A stretch of DNA of 48,209 nt from Camillea tinctor (Eukaryota; Ascomycota; Sordariomycetes; Xylariales; Xylariaceae), in NCBI GenBank assembly GCA_022578605.1, contig MU394171.1, positions 1 to 48,209 of the forward strand, in the 5' to 3' direction. The notes under the pieces are model-generated. The model was not told the DNA's origin and searched no databases. It saw only the letters and a program-made list of their open reading frames with translations. The position numbers and the translations under genes are program-made. Below are positions 22,428-31,469 of the stretch, in pieces; the stretch's first letter is position 1; every line of letters starts with the position of its first letter.

Positions 22428-22981
22428 AATTTGAATATTCAGGTCATTGGATGTCTCGAAGGCGAATTACCATGGGATGGACTGTGTATTATCTTGCTTT
22501 TTCTAGGTGGCCTCAAGACGCCTTAATAACCATGGCAATAAGTAAACCAGAGAAACACTCTGATACTGAACTTCCTTGTTCTGACTTCATAATTCAATTC
22601 TCCTCAAAGGATAGGTCAGGCCGTGCCAATGTGTAGCGGCGGCTTAATTCTTGATGCTTGCATGCTACTTTTGCACTAACTAGCAGAGTCTGTTGTAACG
22701 CTTTGAACCAGTCATTCAAGGGATGAAAAAGCCTTCAGCACCGTTCTGGATACGACGGCACCGATAAGCGTCGGGTTGCTTCTATTTTGGAACGCGTGTT
22801 GCACGTCCATCTCATCATGCACGACTGTGTGATGTCCATTTTCAATCCAACCATACTGTATTTAATAAAATGATGAGCGGGTGATATCCCTGGTATTTCA
22901 GCACCACCACACTGACTGGGCGTAGGACTTTAATTATTAAGTAGTTAATTTAACTAACGTTATTTATAATATTTTAATATA

Positions 22982-23272
22982 TAATAAACTCCTTTTATAA
23001 CGATATGTAAAAATACACACTTTATATTATTATAAAGTACGGAGTAAGGATTATTAAAAGCAATGTTAAATTTTATATATATAATTAATTTATTTATTAA
23101 TATTTATATAAAATACATATTTTTGCTTTATATATAAAATTTTCAATATTTAACGATATATCGGTAGATTAAGAATATCGTACTACACATATAAAATCGG
23201 CGTGTACAGCCAATCGTATCGTTATAGGGCGATATCGTCTTATAACATAATCGTTATACGGGGAGTTTACTG
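22982..23272. mobile_element. 291-bp MITE with TA target duplication (pogo/Tc1-like ends)
   Basis: The right end read inward begins CAGTAAACTCCCCGTATAAC. The left end reads TAATAAACTCCTTTTATAAC, the same sequence after C-to-T and G-to-A changes plus one other difference. Both ends are flanked by TA (22,980-22,981 and 23,273-23,274), the target of Tc1/mariner/pogo elements. The interior is AT-rich with repeated ATAACGATA strings and no coding frame. The right half keeps GC-normal DNA while the left half is AT-rich. Confidence 0.8.
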
Positions 23273-23310
23273 TATATATATTTGGCCATAAAGTTTTTTT
23301 TTGCCTCTTA

Positions 23311-23333
23311 CCCCCCCTCCCCCCTCCCCCCCC
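23311..23333. other. C7-T-C6-T-C8 tract
   Basis: Three cytosine runs separated by single T residues, so the minus strand has three long G-runs. It lies about 40 bp to the right of the MITE. It is a candidate quadruplex or i-motif and a likely length-variable site. Confidence 0.85.
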
Positions 23334-24260
23334 AATGGACACGTTCTTATGAGCTTGTCTTGCTTGCCGTGCCCAGCGTTTCCTTTATCTCGGATCACCT
23401 TCTTCGCAAACAACAGGACAGAACAAGCTGGCAAGGGACATAATAGACGTCATGGGTACTTATATCGCCATGTATATCTAATACCCGTGTTCAGTTTCTC
23501 TATCTTGGGTCTCCTGACTATTGTCGCTCTGGTCGCCTTGGGCCTGCAGGGTAAGTGTCTTCGTCTTCTCTTTCTAAGTCCTGCACGTTGCATTCTCCTA
23601 CAAGTTGTCCCGAAGGCCCGTCGTTTGTTCGATGCAAGCCGTGCACCACGCTGACGAAAATGATGGTTCTTGCACCTTGGTATTAGGTAGCCTGCTTCAG
23701 CAGGGCGGGATGGCCAGTGTGTCTATGCAGAACTACCCCATTTCAGACCAATTGCGGGAGGATTAGTCTAGGTTAGTGTGATGCCGTGTGTGGAGGTGCA
23801 GGGTGCGGCAGGGGTGGGGGCAGGGATGTGTGTGTGAGTTGTTGGTCATCATCTAATTTTACATCTCATTCCAGAGTACCACAACGCTAAAAGAAGATGA
23901 TAAAATGCAGGCTGTACTACAGCACCCGTCCCGGGAGGGAGGCAGTACAGTTCCGTTGGGCAAGTTGCTCATTGGCCACAGCTATCAATGTAATCACTTG
24001 TTGGTCTATCCATAATGAGGCCCCCAAGGCTACTCAAGCGCGGCAATGCAGATAGGCGAAACAAAGAAAGGGGGAGTAAACAGGAGCTTTCCTTCTCTTT
24101 AGCTTGCTGGAAGAGCTTTCCATCTCCCGCAACAGAATCTATTTCTCGTCCCCATTGATTGCATTCATCGTGTTGGTTCCTCCATCAAGCACATATCGGA
24201 TCCTCGACATAGCCTTCACTTCCTGATCCCTCCGTGTGACATCGCCAACAAGTGATAACG

Positions 24261-25923
24261 ATGCTTACTCCACTGTCAGTTGCAGCTGGGGTGCTGCTTG
24301 CAACATATCTTCTGCGAAAACTGTACATCAAGCGCTTTGAGCAATTCGCTGGCTTCCCCCAACATCCTCCCTCATTACTCCTGGGACACCTCGCAACTGT
24401 CGATGAGTTCGTCAAAAAGCAGCCGCCGAAGGCTCACGCTGACATGGCCTTCACGGCTATGCACGAGGCATTGGGTCGCCCGCCTGTCATGTTCGTCGAC
24501 CTACGACCCGCCGCCTCACCCATGCTCATTATAGGCAGCTATGAAGCCGCCGAGCAGCTTGTCAAGACTTCTGATCGCTGGCCCTACACGCCACCAAAGG
24601 CGCCTGAGATCTGGAAGCACCTCGAGTACCTCACCGGTCCCAAGTCCATCATTTCGGCCAGGGATGAAGAGTGGAAGACTCTGCGTAAGCGCTTCAACCC
24701 TGGCTTCGCCACGCAGAACCTGATGGAGCTGCTTCCATCCATACTTGAAAAGGCCTCTCTGTTCGTTAACCGCCTCAATACCCTTGCGCGCACAGGAGAA
24801 GAGTTTAAGCTGCAGAACTACGCTACCGACCTGACATTTGATATTATTGGTCGTGTGGTCCTCGATATAGACATGGACGCCCAGAAACAGCAGTCCACTA
24901 AGTTTATGCAAGTCTTCCGCGAGCTTATAGTCACGTATAGCGGCGAGCATCTCGATCTTCCGTGGTGGTGTACGCCGCACATAGAATGGAAGCGCTACCG
25001 TCTGCATAAGCGGGTGAGGGAAAGCCTCCGTGCCATGGTTTGGAATCGCCATGCCGAGGGTTCCCAAGGAGGCAACTCCTCCATCCTGTCTATGAGTCTC
25101 CGCGACATTGATTCCCTCACCCCTGAGCTCGTGGACATTACTTGCGACCAGCTTACCAGCTTCTTGTTTGCCGGCCATGATACGACCAGCACACTTATGT
25201 CCTGGACTTTCTACGAGCTGTCGCGCACGCCCCACGCATTGCGTGCCGTGCGCGCTGAGCTGGATAACCTATTTGGCCCGGATACGGACCCCGCCGCCGT
25301 AATTTCTACGCTCGTTGGCCCCGGAGGAAAGGAGCTGATACATCGCATGTCTTATGTGACAGCTGTTATCAAAGAGACTCTGCGGCTCTGGCCGCCAGGT
25401 GCTACGTCACGCATGACGGAGCCCGGGGATGGCTTCACTATTACCACCCCGAACGGAGAACTCTGCGTAGATGGCCTGATGCTCTATCAGCTCCACTCTA
25501 TTATTCACCGCGACCCTAGAGCCTTTGGTGACACAGCAGATAGATTCGTGCCAGAGCGCTGGCTGCAAAATGCAGATAAGATCCCGGCTGGAGCATGGCG
25601 GCCGTTTGAGCGCGGGCCGAGAAATTGTATCGGACAAGAGCTGGCGACCATTGAAGCGCGCATTTTGATCGCGCTTACTGCACGGCGTTTCGACTTCACG
25701 AAAGTCGGACGTGGCGCGCCTGTACTCGGCGACGCCGGAAATCCGGCGATAGGCGAGCATGGCCAGTATAATGTCGCATCGGAAATGTACATGGTAAGCT
25801 GTTCCCCCGTCGTCTACGAGTTTATCTATAGGCTTGCTGACAACGCGATTGCAGACACGACAGGTGACATCTAAGCCTGTAGACGGCATGATGATGAGGG
25901 TCAATATTAGACAAGGTGATTAA
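24261..25923 (+). CDS. Cytochrome P450, StcB/CYP52-62-like, two exons (533 aa)
   Basis: Exon 1 is 24261-25793, followed by a 61-nt intron (donor GTAAGC, branch CTGAC, acceptor TTGCAG) and exon 2, 25855-25923. The open frame seems to run on to 25,874, but splicing replaces its tail with TRQVTSKPVDGMMMRVNI, a normal P450 C-terminus of this group. The upstream GTG is ignored; the ATG at 24261 leads into a membrane anchor (about 4-20). Motifs: AGHDTT (304-309), ETLR (372-375), FVPERW, and heme loop FERGPRNCIGQ with Cys456. The FERGPRNCIGQEL form is typical of sterigmatocystin-type (StcB-like) and alkane/fatty-acid-type fungal P450s. Intact. The codon composition is more GC-rich than its neighbours'. 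Substrate unknown. Confidence 0.92.
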
Positions 25924-26189
25924 ACTGAATGTGGAAAATTGGTACAGAGACAAGTCATTATCGGCACCACGGAAGGGCGTAAAGCCTTGTGGTAATTTCA
26001 GGGGATTAGGATATCTTCTATCAATATTTTTCAAAGCAACATACTCCACACTAATACTATCTAGTATTTCCTTGCTTTTGTTTCCTTACTCCCTACTCCC
26101 TACTTTTTGTAGGCCAGCTCTTGAGGCATGATAAGACTGCCAACATTTCCACTTCACCATAGGAGAAATTTTTATTAGATAGTAAAAAA

Positions 26190-27642
26190 ATGACCCAAAG
26201 ACAGGACAAGAGTGCTGAAGGCATTCGCTTCCAACTCGCCATCCTCACGCTAGCTGTCGCTACAGTAGCTATCCCAATAGATAGTACGAGCCTTGCTGCT
26301 GCCATTCCTGTGAGCTAGCTACCTGTCGCATAATTCCGGCAGATCTATCACTATCAATGAATGCGCGCTCACTACTATCTCAGACGATTTCCGAGTCGAT
26401 CCCAGGTTCCCAGGTAGATATCTTCTGGGCTGGCGTCTCGTATTTGCTCGCAAGTACATCGTGCGTATTCCTATGGATTTCGTTGAGTGATGCACTCGGA
26501 CGCCAAATAACCTTGATCATTGTCCTGTTGGTCTTGGCGGCTGGTTCAATAGTATGTGCTACGACAACAAGTTACAGTATTGTGATTGTAGGCCGAACTA
26601 TACAGGGCGTCAGCGGTGGTAGTGTTTCAAGCAGGACTCACCATGGCTATGATAACTGACTTAGTACCGCTCCTGGAACGGGCTCGCTATCTCGCTTTGA
26701 TTAGTAGCATCTTTGCTATTGGCAGTATCGGAGACCGGTTATTGGAGGTGCTTGTGCTGTCTCTGGTCAATGGCGATGGATATACTGGTGAGTCTCTCGC
26801 CAAGAAATTATGATGATGATAATAATATTAAGATTCATGAATGAATTAGGCTCAATTTTCCCATCGCAGGCCTATCATTTATCAGCGTCGTTCTTTTCCT
26901 GAAACTTAATCGTCGAGAAGCATCCGTCGCCACCAAATTGCGGGAAATTGACTGGCCGGGTCTTGGCTTGTTCGCAGCTTCTGTTACAGCTCTATTGGTT
27001 CCTATAACCTGGGGAGGAATCCAGTTTCCTTGGGGTAGTTGGAACACAATTGTGCCTATCGTGCTGGGCCTTGCCGGTATCGTAGGATTTACTCTCTATG
27101 AAGAGTATGCCACAAAACCGCCGTTTCTCCCGCTTTATATCTTCCGTAATTACTCAACTTCCATCATCTTTGTTGGGAGCTTTATCAACGGTGTGCTGTT
27201 GTATGTTCAAGTGTACTACATGCCCGAGTATTTCCAAGCCGTGAAGCTTTATTCGCCTCTAATCGCAGGCGTCGCCGCCCTGCCCGGTTCGTTGACCGCA
27301 ATTCCTTGTGCCGCTTTTACCGGAGTCATGGTAGACAAGACAGGCCACTATCGATGGGCAGTGTGGACAGGTTGGACCCTTGCTACATTTGGTTTTGGAA
27401 TAATGTGCCTTCTCAGTGTCGATACAAGCATACCTGTGTAGATATTTATCCGGATAGCTGCTGGACTTGGTACTGGCATGCTCCTCCCGGCCCTCAATAT
27501 TTCATTGTAAGGTTCTGTCCCACAAACTGACGTAGTCATGGCCACAACTATGTTCCAGTTTTTGCGCGACTTCGGACACACGGTAGGCGTCAGTATCGGC
27601 AGCGCGATTCTCTATCATGTGGTGAGAATGCAACTTCACTGA
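26190..27642 (+). pseudogene. MFS transporter (drug:H+ antiporter type), broken
   Basis: A fungal MFS efflux-type carrier. Recognisable parts: TM1 ending DSTSLAAAIP, the 74-nt intron 26310-26383, FWAGVSYLLAST, LSDALGRQ (motif A), GRTIQGVSGG, TDLVPLLERARYLALIS, the 62-nt intron 26788-26849, then WPGLGLFAASVTALLVPITW through GVSIGSAILYHVV near TM11-12. Four lesions break it. The frame shifts at about 26,602-26,625 (before VFQAGLT) and again at 26,727-26,736 (before PVIGGACAVSGQWRW). In-frame stops are TAG at 27439-27441 in SIPV-IFIRI and TAA at 27508-27510 in NISL-GSVPQ. After TM11-12 no normal C-terminus is found. Both stops fit single C-to-T or G-to-A changes. It once lay 3' of the P450, a common pairing in metabolite clusters. 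Confidence 0.85.
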
Positions 27643-28958
27643 CCAGGGATGGGCTGAGGGGATCCCATCTGGTAACACCAGAGCTACGCCCACACGAGGT
27701 GGAAAATGATGCAAGCGATCACACACAAATGAAGCGGGGGATTTTCAGTATCTCGTGCTAAGGACCTACCGTGTAACATCGGTGTCTATATATAGATGCA
27801 GCACACGCCTCAGTGTTCCTCACAGTCAGTCCTAAGTAAGAGGTGACGAACATTGTCTAAGTTATATGAGTAGTTTTTATGCCAACGCCAAATATGATAC
27901 TGCACCAGTGACCAGAGTAGACAGCCTTGCACACTATATACAGAGTGCTATCTCAATCCCGTCCGTTAGAAACCACTAAAAATAATTCCAGTCCTATATT
28001 TATTACTTGGCAGTGTGTTATTGTCCAGTATCTCTAGGTTCGCAAGGCTCTGGCTACAGCCGCTCTATTTAAATACTTGAGATCATGAGTGAACTTTTAG
28101 TTAAATGTAACTCTTTGCTTTAAGCTATGACTCCTTGTCGCAAGATTTGGCTAAGACTTCGTTTATATAAGTGAAGGGTTAAACCTTTTATAAGAAGTGC
28201 TAGGTATATTAGCAGCGATCGTACAATACTAACCCCGATTTCTAGACCATCCCATTGCGTGTAACGGGTCTCTCTCACAATTAGTTAATGTTACGGACTA
28301 TATATGAGCTAATAGCCTTTGGCTATTAGAATTTGCTTTTTTAGCTGTACAGTTAAAGAATACCAAATATTTATTTATGCCCTGTCTCATCCCGTTATTG
28401 TCTCGCACTATTGTAAATTGTATGTATGCCTTTGAACCATGACGTAATGACAAATGACACCTGAGTTATAATGATTGAACTAAACACTGCGTACTATAGT
28501 TCAAACTTCTAAATGGGCGGACGTCTCTGCCAATAACCTTAGTCAAGGATGAGAAGACTAGCTCCGATGTGGAGTAAATGATCTTGATTAAACGGAGAGC
28601 TTTCAGAGCGAACGGATCACCTGTATAGTAAAAGTCAAAGTGGCATTGAGCATACTACATTCGTAGTGCTCAAGTAGGTTACAGCATATATAATGTTAAC
28701 TCATCCATCCTATTCCTCAATCACCCGTATGTGTGTCAGTGGGCGTCGTCTTGCATTGATTAATGTTCATTTACTTGTACTACTGCGCCATGATGAATGA
28801 CCTTGCTGTCGCATCTTTATAGAATGAAATGAGGCACTTAAATGGGATCAGGGTAAAAGTATATCAGTTACATAATACAGTAGCAGGCATCAATCTTTCT
28901 CTCCCTATTCCTTTCCCTTACCTTCTTTCTATACCGACATGCTCTGCTATCTTTAGTT
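27643..28958. other. Intergenic, mostly featureless
   Basis: 1.3 kb between the MFS pseudogene and the 3' end of the methyltransferase gene. It contains the 64-bp dispersed repeat at 28,289-28,352. No gene, RNA or tandem repeat is supported. The two flanking genes converge, so it should hold their 3' ends. Confidence 0.55.
28289..28352 (+). repeat. 64-bp dispersed repeat, copy 1
   Basis: Begins TGTTACGGACTATATATGAG, contains a hairpin (CTAATAGCC TTT GGCTATTAG) and ends at TAGCTGTACAG. A second copy of equal length lies on the minus strand at 47,130-47,193. The TGTTACGG start resembles the beginning of fungal Ty3/gypsy LTRs, so it may be an LTR-end fragment. Confidence 0.75.
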
Positions 28959-29813
28959 CTACCTAGTAGCCAAGAGAACATAGGCCTCGAACCTGATACC
29001 CCCAAACTGCTCCATCTCTTCCTTCACCGACTGGTTAACAGACTCAACCCATCTAGCCTCCTCTTCTTGAGTGTACCCCTCGCGCGCCTTGCTCATCATA
29101 GGGCCCGACATAAGTGCGGTAAGCCCAGCAATGTTTTCGGCGTCGGTAACGACCAACACCTTTTCGACCATAGTTATGCGGTCTTTGGAAAAGCCGCCCT
29201 CTTCGACGACTTTCTGCAGAACGCCTTCTTCGTTGAACTCGGGACTTGGGGTAGGCATTAATGGAAGGTCCAGACGGATCTTCTTCTGGGCGGCGTGCAC
29301 GATGAACATGGGTGCGAAGCGTCGCCAACAGGTAATGACAGCAAGGCCTCCCTGGCGGAGAGTGCGGTATGACTCGCGGATCGCGTTGATGGGACGGATG
29401 AAGGTAAATATGCTGAAATTGTTAATGGAATGGGTGAAGTAATTGTCAGGTATTGACGACAGGTCCTGCGAGTCAAGCTCCTTGCACTCAACATGGGGTA
29501 GTGGGGAGGAGACAAGGGAGTCGCGCGCAGCTGACACCATCATGGCGACATTATCCGAGACTAGCATCTCCTTCGGTAGTTGGTCCGGGCAGAGGCGGGA
29601 GGCAAGAGCGGCGGCACCAATACCAGGCCCGGCGGCTGTATCGTGGACGACCGAGTCCGGGCCGACAGGATTAGCAGATATCTGGACATTCCCAGTAATA
29701 ATGTCGCCAAGAATATCGAGGGTTGAATGACCCGTCTGGCGGACATAGTTGGCCGCGAACTTGGAGAAGTAGTCGGGCAAAGGGAGGTTGGGGTGTTGGA
29801 TTAGTGAAGACAT
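28959..29813 (-). CDS. Class I SAM-dependent methyltransferase, single exon (284 aa)
   Basis: One uninterrupted exon from the ATG at 29813. The Rossmann motif I is VVHDTAAGPGIGAAAL (about 55-70). Next come a motif II region with MLVSDN, then LDSQDLSSIPDNYFTHSINN (motif III/IV area) and a later strand RQGGLAVITCWRR. These are the features of the UbiE/methyltransferase-11-like small-molecule methyltransferases common in fungal metabolite clusters. No signal peptide or membrane segment, so cytosolic. Intact, with GC-normal coding sequence. A GA-rich microsatellite lies 60 bp upstream. It stands between the broken MFS and an O-methyltransferase remnant, suggesting a former biosynthetic context. 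Substrate unknown; the family assignment is safe but the reaction is not. Confidence 0.87.
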   Translation of the reverse strand: MSSLIQHPNLPLPDYFSKFAANYVRQTGHSTLDILGDIITGNVQISANPVGPDSVVHDTAAGPGIGAAALASRLCPDQLPKEMLVSDNVAMMVSAARDSLVSSPLPHVECKELDSQDLSSIPDNYFTHSINNFSIFTFIRPINAIRESYRTLRQGGLAVITCWRRFAPMFIVHAAQKKIRLDLPLMPTPSPEFNEEGVLQKVVEEGGFSKDRITMVEKVLVVTDAENIAGLTALMSGPMMSKAREGYTQEEEARWVESVNQSVKEEMEQFGGIRFEAYVLLATR

Positions 29814-29872
29814 GGTGAAAGGAAGTTTGTACCAGGTTAGGTGCTAGTGCTAGTAAAATCCAGAATGAGTCT

Positions 29873-29902
29873 GAGAGAGAGAGAGATAGAGAGAGATGAG
29901 AG
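29873..29902. repeat. GA-rich microsatellite in methyltransferase promoter
   Basis: An imperfect (GA)n run interrupted by ATA and ATGA, 60 bp upstream of the methyltransferase ATG. It would give a pyrimidine-rich strand in the 5' region of that gene, as often seen in fungal promoters. Confidence 0.75.
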
Positions 29903-30675
29903 TGTAAGGATGGGTATGGGTATCGTTGGTGATACCCGAAGGATGGTGAAAGAGAGGTCAGTTTTGTTGTTTGGTTTATAGAGAAGCAGGTTGAGAATAG
30001 TTACACGATTATTCAAACTTCGACACTAGTCGCTTGCATTGATACCTAACAGCTATTGAGTTGGCCTGTCTAGCCTGTCAGCCTGTTCAGCTTACACTTG
30101 GTGAAACAATGTTGATGCTACCTGAGAATAGTTAGTGCTTACGTCTACAGAATACCTAGCAAGGCAAGCCAGGAAGTAGTACTAGATTTCTCCCACCTAG
30201 TAGGATTTAGTATTAAGTGAAAGTAGCTCAGTGCGCCGACCTCTTCGACCTCTCCAACAGAATGATGGTAAAATGGTGAAACCTCCTTAACCAATTCAAA
30301 AGCCCCGATCAAGGCACCGAGTGAATGTCCCAATTACTTGGCCCACTTTAGGTATTCCGCGTGGTGCCGTCTCTCTGATAAGCCCGGGAACCCTTCCGAT
30401 CATGATTAAATCGCTCTATTCGGAGTACTAACGTAAATCCCAAGACCTATGATAATTAATGCAATTTGGAATATTTTTGTTTCCCCTACCACTTCTCTGT
30501 ATTCGCAATTTTGTCCAAACTTAGACGAAATTCTATTCCTTTTCTTTAATTTATGTAATTATAGTTCATATACATCGCAACGCTTCTGACTATGTTTCTT
30601 GTAGATTATGATTTTATTCTAAGCTTTTAGAGACAAGACTTACTTTTAATGGTGAATATGCTCTTAGGTACTACT
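29903..30675. other. Intergenic upstream of methyltransferase
   Basis: GC-normal to about 30,420, then AT-richer. A minus-strand frame at 30,333-30,145 opens with GHSLGALIGAFELVK, the look of a thioesterase or alpha/beta-hydrolase nucleophile elbow, directly preceded by an in-frame TAA. No other part of such an enzyme is visible, so it is not called as a gene. Confidence 0.5.
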
Positions 30676-30920
30676 GGATATGCGGCTCCGGTATGTTGTC
30701 TATGACCTTTCTCCTCAAGATCTCATATGTAGGCTAATATTTAACAATATGTAGATCTATGGATCTGACTATGAATGAGCTTCAGAATTCGCATGAAAGA
30801 GAGGTGGAAGACTGGGAGAATATTTTTAAGCTTGCTGGCCCAGGCTTTGAGTTCATGGAAGCCAAGCAGCCAGCTGGAGCAAATCTATGGATGATAGTTG
30901 CTGAGTGGAAGGGAAATTAA
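30676..30920 (+). pseudogene. O-methyltransferase C-terminal remnant
   Basis: The last part of a fungal SAM-dependent O-methyltransferase. A short segment ending LDMRLR (to 30690) joins across a 64-nt intron (30691-30754; donor GTATGT, acceptor ATGTAG) to SMDLTMNELQNSHEREVEDW and then FKLAGPGFEFMEAKQPAGAN, finishing AEWKGN at TAA 30918-30920. The pattern RSMDL-x-M ... ERE-x-x-DW ... AGPGFEF ... W-x-I-x-AEW is the usual end of PF00891-type fungal O-methyltransferases. The catalytic His and SAM-binding regions should lie upstream, but only AT-richer, non-coding DNA is there. The 5' start is approximate. Confidence 0.72.
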
Positions 30921-31469
30921 TGGGAATACAAAAAGGGACACCATTTTGTTCGATTTAATGGAATGGGGTACTATATATTTTCAGTTTGGGTTGATTTTCT
31001 TCGTCACTTATGTGACTCTAGTATAATACTATGTCCTGCTGGATTGGAGAAGATGCTACTAAGTACCTAGGTTACCTCAGTAGGCAGGAGCAACGTTCGT
31101 CGACTTACCGTTCCCATATACGGCCACCTCCAGCAACCAGTCATACCGTTTTTATCATTCAACTTTCATAACAGGCTTTTGTTTGGTCTAAAAAAAATAC
31201 AAGGTATGCGAGTATGACGAGAACCTTATGCTTACAAGTGTCACGACGCGACGTCCCTGGTCCGTGTACACGGTTTAGCCCTGAGTGCATATAAATTAGT
31301 TAGCTTTCTATAGGGGCAACTGAATACAGCTGCTTAATCAATGACAGTACGATATAACAAAGGAGGACGGGTTACGAGTTATCACATACGATTAAATTTT
31401 AGTGCACGATGTGTACAGCAAAGTGGAGGAAACCCGCCGTAGTTTAAGAAAGTTTCTAATACATGTATA
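30921..31469. other. Intergenic, nothing recognised
   Basis: About 550 bp between the O-methyltransferase remnant and the 3' end of the GH3 gene. No supported coding frame, repeat or RNA. It should contain the GH3 terminator, but no distinct signal was picked out. Confidence 0.5.

Larger units (their letters stand above)
22428..24260. other. Intergenic with MITE and C-rich tract
   Basis: 1.8 kb holding a 291-bp TIR element (22,982-23,272) and a pure C tract (23,311-23,333: C7 T C6 T C8). The open frame 23,301-23,654 includes a hydrophobic stretch followed by a GTAAGT string, but no domain or start context is recognisable. The last few hundred bases are the promoter of the P450 at 24,261. Confidence 0.55.

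Noticed and set aside
23301..23654. 117-codon frame with a hydrophobic segment.
   Set aside because: It begins in the C tract without a credible start, and the hydrophobic part ends at an unpaired splice-like site.
30145..30333. Minus-strand frame starting GHSLGALIGAFELVK, like a thioesterase/alpha-beta hydrolase elbow.
   Set aside because: Only about 15 residues resemble the family, an in-frame TAA precedes them, there is no ATG, and no other hydrolase motif is present. Chance or a very old fragment.
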